DNA from: Eudoraea sp.
GTDB taxonomy: Bacteria > Bacteroidota > Bacteroidia > Flavobacteriales > Flavobacteriaceae
Direction of reading: 5' to 3'
DNA length: 9,623 nt
Assembly (NCBI GenBank): GCA_013041785.1
Contig: JABDRK010000358.1
Span: forward strand, 1 to 9,623
Notes under the pieces: generated by a model
What the model saw: the letters and a program-made list of their open reading frames with translations, nothing else
Databases searched by the model: none
Told to the model about the DNA's origin: nothing
In this document: positions 6,940 through 9,623 of the stretch, one piece after another
Layout: each line of letters starts with the position of its first letter
How positions within the stretch are numbered: the first letter of the stretch is position 1
Position numbers and translations under genes: made by a program

Positions 6940-6997
6940 TTTACATCATTATTGCCATAATGAAGAATTTAATACGAAAAATTGTTACCTTAATTTC

Positions 6998-7966
6998 ATG
7001 ATAATAAACCGTTTAAGGCTTTTTCTTTTTGTATTCCTTGCAGCTCATTTTGGCTTTGGGCAACAAAGCTATACCCAGCAACTCCCGGGTACGGCAGAAT
7101 CCTTATCGATGGTTTTCATCCCGGGAGGGACATTTGTAATGGGGAGTGCAACTTCAGAAAAAGGGCATTTTGATGACGAAGTCCCTCAACATCAGGTAAG
7201 TATTGCACCTTTTTGGATGGCAGAATTTGAAATTAGCTGGGACCTCTATACCCTGTTTATGGAACGCACTATTGACACTTATCAAAAGGAGGGTACACCT
7301 GCGCAGGAGGTTAATCTGGACGTGGATGCAGTTTCCAGCGCTACAACACCTTATCTCGATCTGAGCTTTGGAATGGGTACAGACGGCTATCCTGCAATAA
7401 ACATGACACAACATGCTGCATCAAAATTTTGCGAATGGTTATCCGCGATGACCGGTAATTTTTATCGTTTGCCCACCGAGGCAGAATGGGAGTATGCCTG
7501 CAGAGCAGGAACAACTACAGCCTATTCATTTGGGGATACGGCCGACAATTTATCCGAATACGCCTGGTTTGAAGACAACTCCAATGCAGCGTACCACAAG
7601 CTGGGGCAAAAAAAACCAAATCCCTGGGGGCTCTATGATATGCATGGCAATGTAGCAGAATGGACCTTAGACGGGTATGATACGACCACATACCGCAAGC
7701 GAAAAAAGAAAAATAATGACAACCCTTACCTAAGCCCCACACAAACCTATCCTCGTGTAGTGCGCGGCGGTTCCTGGATGGATCCTCCGGGTCGATTACG
7801 AAGTGGTGCAAGAAGAGGATCGTCAAAAAAATGGAAACAACGCGATCCGCAAATTCCCAAAAGCTTATGGTGGCACACCGATGCTCCATTTGTAGGGTTT
7901 CGTGTGGTGCGTCCTTTGGAAACCCCAACGGCGGCCGAACAAAAAAAATATTGGAATTACAACTGA
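6998..7966 (+). CDS. Secreted SUMF1/FGE-like domain protein lacking the catalytic cysteines
   Basis: A 322-residue protein with a signal peptide (1-21, hydrophobic core 8-20, cleavage probably before QQ at 22) and one FGE-sulfatase/SUMF1 domain (about 34-306). Family landmarks are FIPGGTFVMGS (40-50), RLPTEAEWEYACRAG (157-171), NPWGLYDMHGNVAEW (208-222), VVRGGSW (254-260) and the closing VGFRVVRP (299-306). In formylglycine-generating enzymes two cysteines precede the C-terminal GFR motif. Here the aligned region GRLRSGARR (265-273) has Ser 269 and Pro 264 instead, and the only cysteines of the mature protein (145, 168) lie elsewhere. It is therefore unlikely to make formylglycine, and no sulfatase gene is in view. 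A basic stretch RKRKKK (233-238) lies in a loop. The domain fold also serves other oxidase and structural or binding roles, such as the gliding proteins GldJ/GldK. It leads a tight operon, with 13 bp to the next gene, so it probably serves the same pathway. Confidence 0.85.
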   Translation: MIINRLRLFLFVFLAAHFGFGQQSYTQQLPGTAESLSMVFIPGGTFVMGSATSEKGHFDDEVPQHQVSIAPFWMAEFEISWDLYTLFMERTIDTYQKEGTPAQEVNLDVDAVSSATTPYLDLSFGMGTDGYPAINMTQHAASKFCEWLSAMTGNFYRLPTEAEWEYACRAGTTTAYSFGDTADNLSEYAWFEDNSNAAYHKLGQKKPNPWGLYDMHGNVAEWTLDGYDTTTYRKRKKKNNDNPYLSPTQTYPRVVRGGSWMDPPGRLRSGARRGSSKKWKQRDPQIPKSLWWHTDAPFVGFRVVRPLETPTAAEQKKYWNYN

Positions 7967-7979
7967 GAAATAAATCATA

Positions 7980-9296
7980 ATGAAACAACAAAACAACTCA
8001 CGAAGAAAATTTATCAAAAACTCTACCCTAGCCACGGGAGCAGTACTAACCGCTCCCATGCCCATGGATTTTATGGCTCCTGGCTTGGGGAATAAAGTAC
8101 TAAAACTGGCTTTGGTTGGTTGCGGAGGACGTGGCTCAGGGGCTGCCGTTCAGGCGCTAATTGCTGATCCCGATGTTGAGCTTGTGGCCATGGCAGATGC
8201 ATTTGCCGATCGCGTAGAAGGAAGTCTTAAAGCCATTCAGGAACATTTCGAAGGGGAAAAAACCATTAAAGTCAAGGAAAAGAATCGCTTTGTAGGTTTT
8301 GATGCCTATAAAAAAGCTATTGATATGGCCGATGTAGTGATACTGGCCACTCCCCCGGGTTTTCGACCTTACCATTTTGAATATGCGATCAATAACGATA
8401 AGCATGTCTTTATGGAAAAGCCTGTAGCTACTGATTCCGTAGGAATTCGAAAAGTTTTGGCTACCGCTCAATTGGCCAAACAAAAAAAACTTAATGTTGT
8501 TGTTGGGCTACAACGTCATTACCAGCAGAAATATCTCAGCCTGCTTGAACAAGTACACGGAGGAGCCATTGGGAAAATCCGGGCCGGACAAATCTATTGG
8601 AACGATGCCGGGGTTTGGGTACGGAAACGACAAGCCGGACAAACCGAACTGGAATACCAAATGCGCAATTGGTATTATTTCAACTGGTTGTGTGGTGATC
8701 ATATCCTCGAACAACATATACACAATATTGATGTTGCGAACTGGTTTATAGGAGAATACCCTGTGGAAGCCCAGGGTATGGGGGGTCGTCAAGTGCGTAA
8801 TGGTATTGACCATGGTGAAATATTTGACCATCATTTTGTAGAGTTTACCTATCCCAGTGGGGCCGTGATAGCGAGTCAATGCCGACACCAACCCGGAACG
8901 ATGAGCCGCGTGGATGAAGTTTTTCAGGGCACTAAAGGGAGTGTTACCCTCGGTAAAGGGGTTATTGAAGATTTGGAAGGAAAAGCCCTGTTTACCTATC
9001 CCAGAAAGTGGGGTGAAGATCCCAACCCCTATCAGGTGGAACACGACCGTTTGTTTGCTTCAATTCGCAATGGAGATGTGATTGCCGATACTGAAAATGC
9101 AGCAAAAAGTACCCTGACTGCCATTATGGGGCGTATGGCTACCTATTCTGGTAAAAAGGTCAGCTGGGAACAGGCGCTTAATGCAAACTATCAACTAGTT
9201 CCCGAAAGCATGACCTGGGAGAGCACACCGCCAGTAGTCCCAAATGCGGAAGGACGCTATGCAATTCCACAACCCGGAGAAACAACTTTTGAGTAA
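7980..9296 (+). CDS. Tat-exported Gfo/Idh/MocA family oxidoreductase
   Basis: A 438-residue NAD(P)-dependent dehydrogenase with an N-terminal twin-arginine leader (SRRKFIK, 7-13, hydrophobic run to about 26). It should be exported folded with its cofactor, as known for Zymomonas glucose-fructose oxidoreductase. The Rossmann domain has the nucleotide loop GCGGRGSG (47-54), D73 after the second strand, and EKP with catalytic Lys 147. The C-terminal domain carries HILEQHIHNIDVANW (241-255). Aligned to inositol dehydrogenase, H248 and D251 keep the family pattern, while the usual first Asp is Glu 244. Members oxidise or epimerise sugars, inositols and glycosides, and the substrate here is unknown. 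GH109-type glycosidases share the fold and a Tat leader, but their signature is not apparent. The stop codon is followed after one base by the ATG of a TIM-barrel protein, suggesting translational coupling and joint function. Confidence 0.9.
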   Translation: MKQQNNSRRKFIKNSTLATGAVLTAPMPMDFMAPGLGNKVLKLALVGCGGRGSGAAVQALIADPDVELVAMADAFADRVEGSLKAIQEHFEGEKTIKVKEKNRFVGFDAYKKAIDMADVVILATPPGFRPYHFEYAINNDKHVFMEKPVATDSVGIRKVLATAQLAKQKKLNVVVGLQRHYQQKYLSLLEQVHGGAIGKIRAGQIYWNDAGVWVRKRQAGQTELEYQMRNWYYFNWLCGDHILEQHIHNIDVANWFIGEYPVEAQGMGGRQVRNGIDHGEIFDHHFVEFTYPSGAVIASQCRHQPGTMSRVDEVFQGTKGSVTLGKGVIEDLEGKALFTYPRKWGEDPNPYQVEHDRLFASIRNGDVIADTENAAKSTLTAIMGRMATYSGKKVSWEQALNANYQLVPESMTWESTPPVVPNAEGRYAIPQPGETTFE

Positions 9297-9297
9297 T

Positions 9298-9623
9298 ATG
9301 AACAGGAGAACATTTACCGGAATGACTGCAGCAGCTGGCTTAGGGTTAAGCGTTCCTAAATTATGGGCGTCCACCGCTCAATCCCCCAAACCCTATCGCT
9401 ATAACCTGAAATATGCCCCCCATCTTGGCATGTTTCAGGAGCATGCGGGGAAAGATCCTTTAGATCAGCTTCACTTTATGGCCGACCAGGGGTTTACAGC
9501 TTTTGAAGACAATGATATGCGTAATCGCCCTGTGGAATTGCAGAAACAGATGGCAAAGGTGATGCATGAACGGGGACTTAGTATGGGCGTCTTTGTAGCC
9601 CATACCATTTATTGGAGTGAGCC
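9298..9623 (+). CDS. Tat-exported TIM-barrel (hydroxypyruvate isomerase/sugar epimerase-like) protein, 5' part
   Basis: The open frame runs off the window end, so only about 108 residues are visible. It opens with a twin-arginine leader (MNRRTFTGM followed by an Ala/Gly/Leu-rich core). The mature start reads YNLKYAPHLGMFQEH (34-48), DPLDQLHFMADQGFTAFED (53-71) and VMHERGLSMGVFVAH (88-102). This is the beta1-alpha1-beta2 beginning of xylose-isomerase-like TIM barrels (AP endonuclease 2 superfamily), closest in style to proteins annotated as hydroxypyruvate isomerase or sugar-phosphate isomerase/epimerase. The catalytic metal ligands lie beyond the end. The ATG overlaps nothing but is one base from the previous stop (TAATATG), so the two genes are co-translated. 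In several bacterial pathways such a barrel acts after a Gfo/Idh/MocA enzyme on 3-keto sugars. Partial sequence limits certainty. Confidence 0.8.
   Translation, partial: MNRRTFTGMTAAAGLGLSVPKLWASTAQSPKPYRYNLKYAPHLGMFQEHAGKDPLDQLHFMADQGFTAFEDNDMRNRPVELQKQMAKVMHERGLSMGVFVAHTIYWSE

Noticed and set aside
7515..7991. 158-residue minus-strand open frame opposite the SUMF1-like gene
   Set aside because: It lies antisense to a gene with clear family motifs. Its translation is rich in Cys, His and Arg, without domain features, as expected for a shadow frame.
8508..9044. 178-residue minus-strand open frame opposite the oxidoreductase gene
   Set aside because: Fully antisense to the conserved Gfo/Idh/MocA coding sequence, with no recognisable motif and no ribosome site or promoter seen.
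1..9623. CRISPR array, insertion sequence, rRNA or riboswitch
   Set aside because: No regularly spaced repeats, transposase motifs, rRNA-like segments or recognisable aptamer consensus were seen anywhere in the window.

Overview
The window looks like chromosome of a member of the Bacteroidota, most likely a Flavobacteriaceae species, probably marine. Four things point there: a membrane-bound hybrid sensor kinase fused to a receiver and an AraC-type DNA-binding domain (an architecture typical of this phylum), a -7 element of the TAnnTTTG type, weak or absent Shine-Dalgarno sequences, and several secreted enzymes with Tat-type leaders in one short stretch. I cannot name genus or species.

Layout. 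Positions 1-605 hold a small GIY-YIG nuclease gene (144-425, +). It is bracketed by terminator hairpins and by short related sequence blocks that recur on both sides of it. Positions 606-5482 hold two minus-strand genes: the regulator (2639-5482) and, downstream of it, an acetoacetyl-CoA synthetase (606-2540). Positions 5483-5720 form the divergent control region between the regulator and a plus-strand pair: a secreted cupin (5721-6272) and a small lipoprotein (6304-6807). A terminator follows at about 6868-6895. Positions 6998-9623 hold a tightly packed plus-strand operon: a secreted SUMF1/FGE-like protein, a Tat-exported Gfo/Idh/MocA oxidoreductase, and the start of a Tat-exported TIM-barrel (sugar isomerase/epimerase-like) protein cut by the window end.

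How the parts may work together. The 7TM-DISM/kinase/receiver/AraC protein probably senses a periplasmic ligand and controls nearby transcription. The divergent region carries two direct-repeat pairs, at 21 bp and 20 bp spacing, the geometry of AraC-family half-sites. The second pair ends next to a good -7 element for the cupin gene. The cupin-lipoprotein pair is therefore the best candidate target. The last operon pairs an oxidoreductase with a TIM-barrel protein. That pairing is known from pathways that cleave sugars or glycosides through a 3-keto intermediate, but here both proteins appear to be exported. The SUMF1-like partner lacks the two catalytic cysteines of true formylglycine-generating enzymes, so sulfatase activation is unlikely. 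Function and substrate of this operon remain inference.
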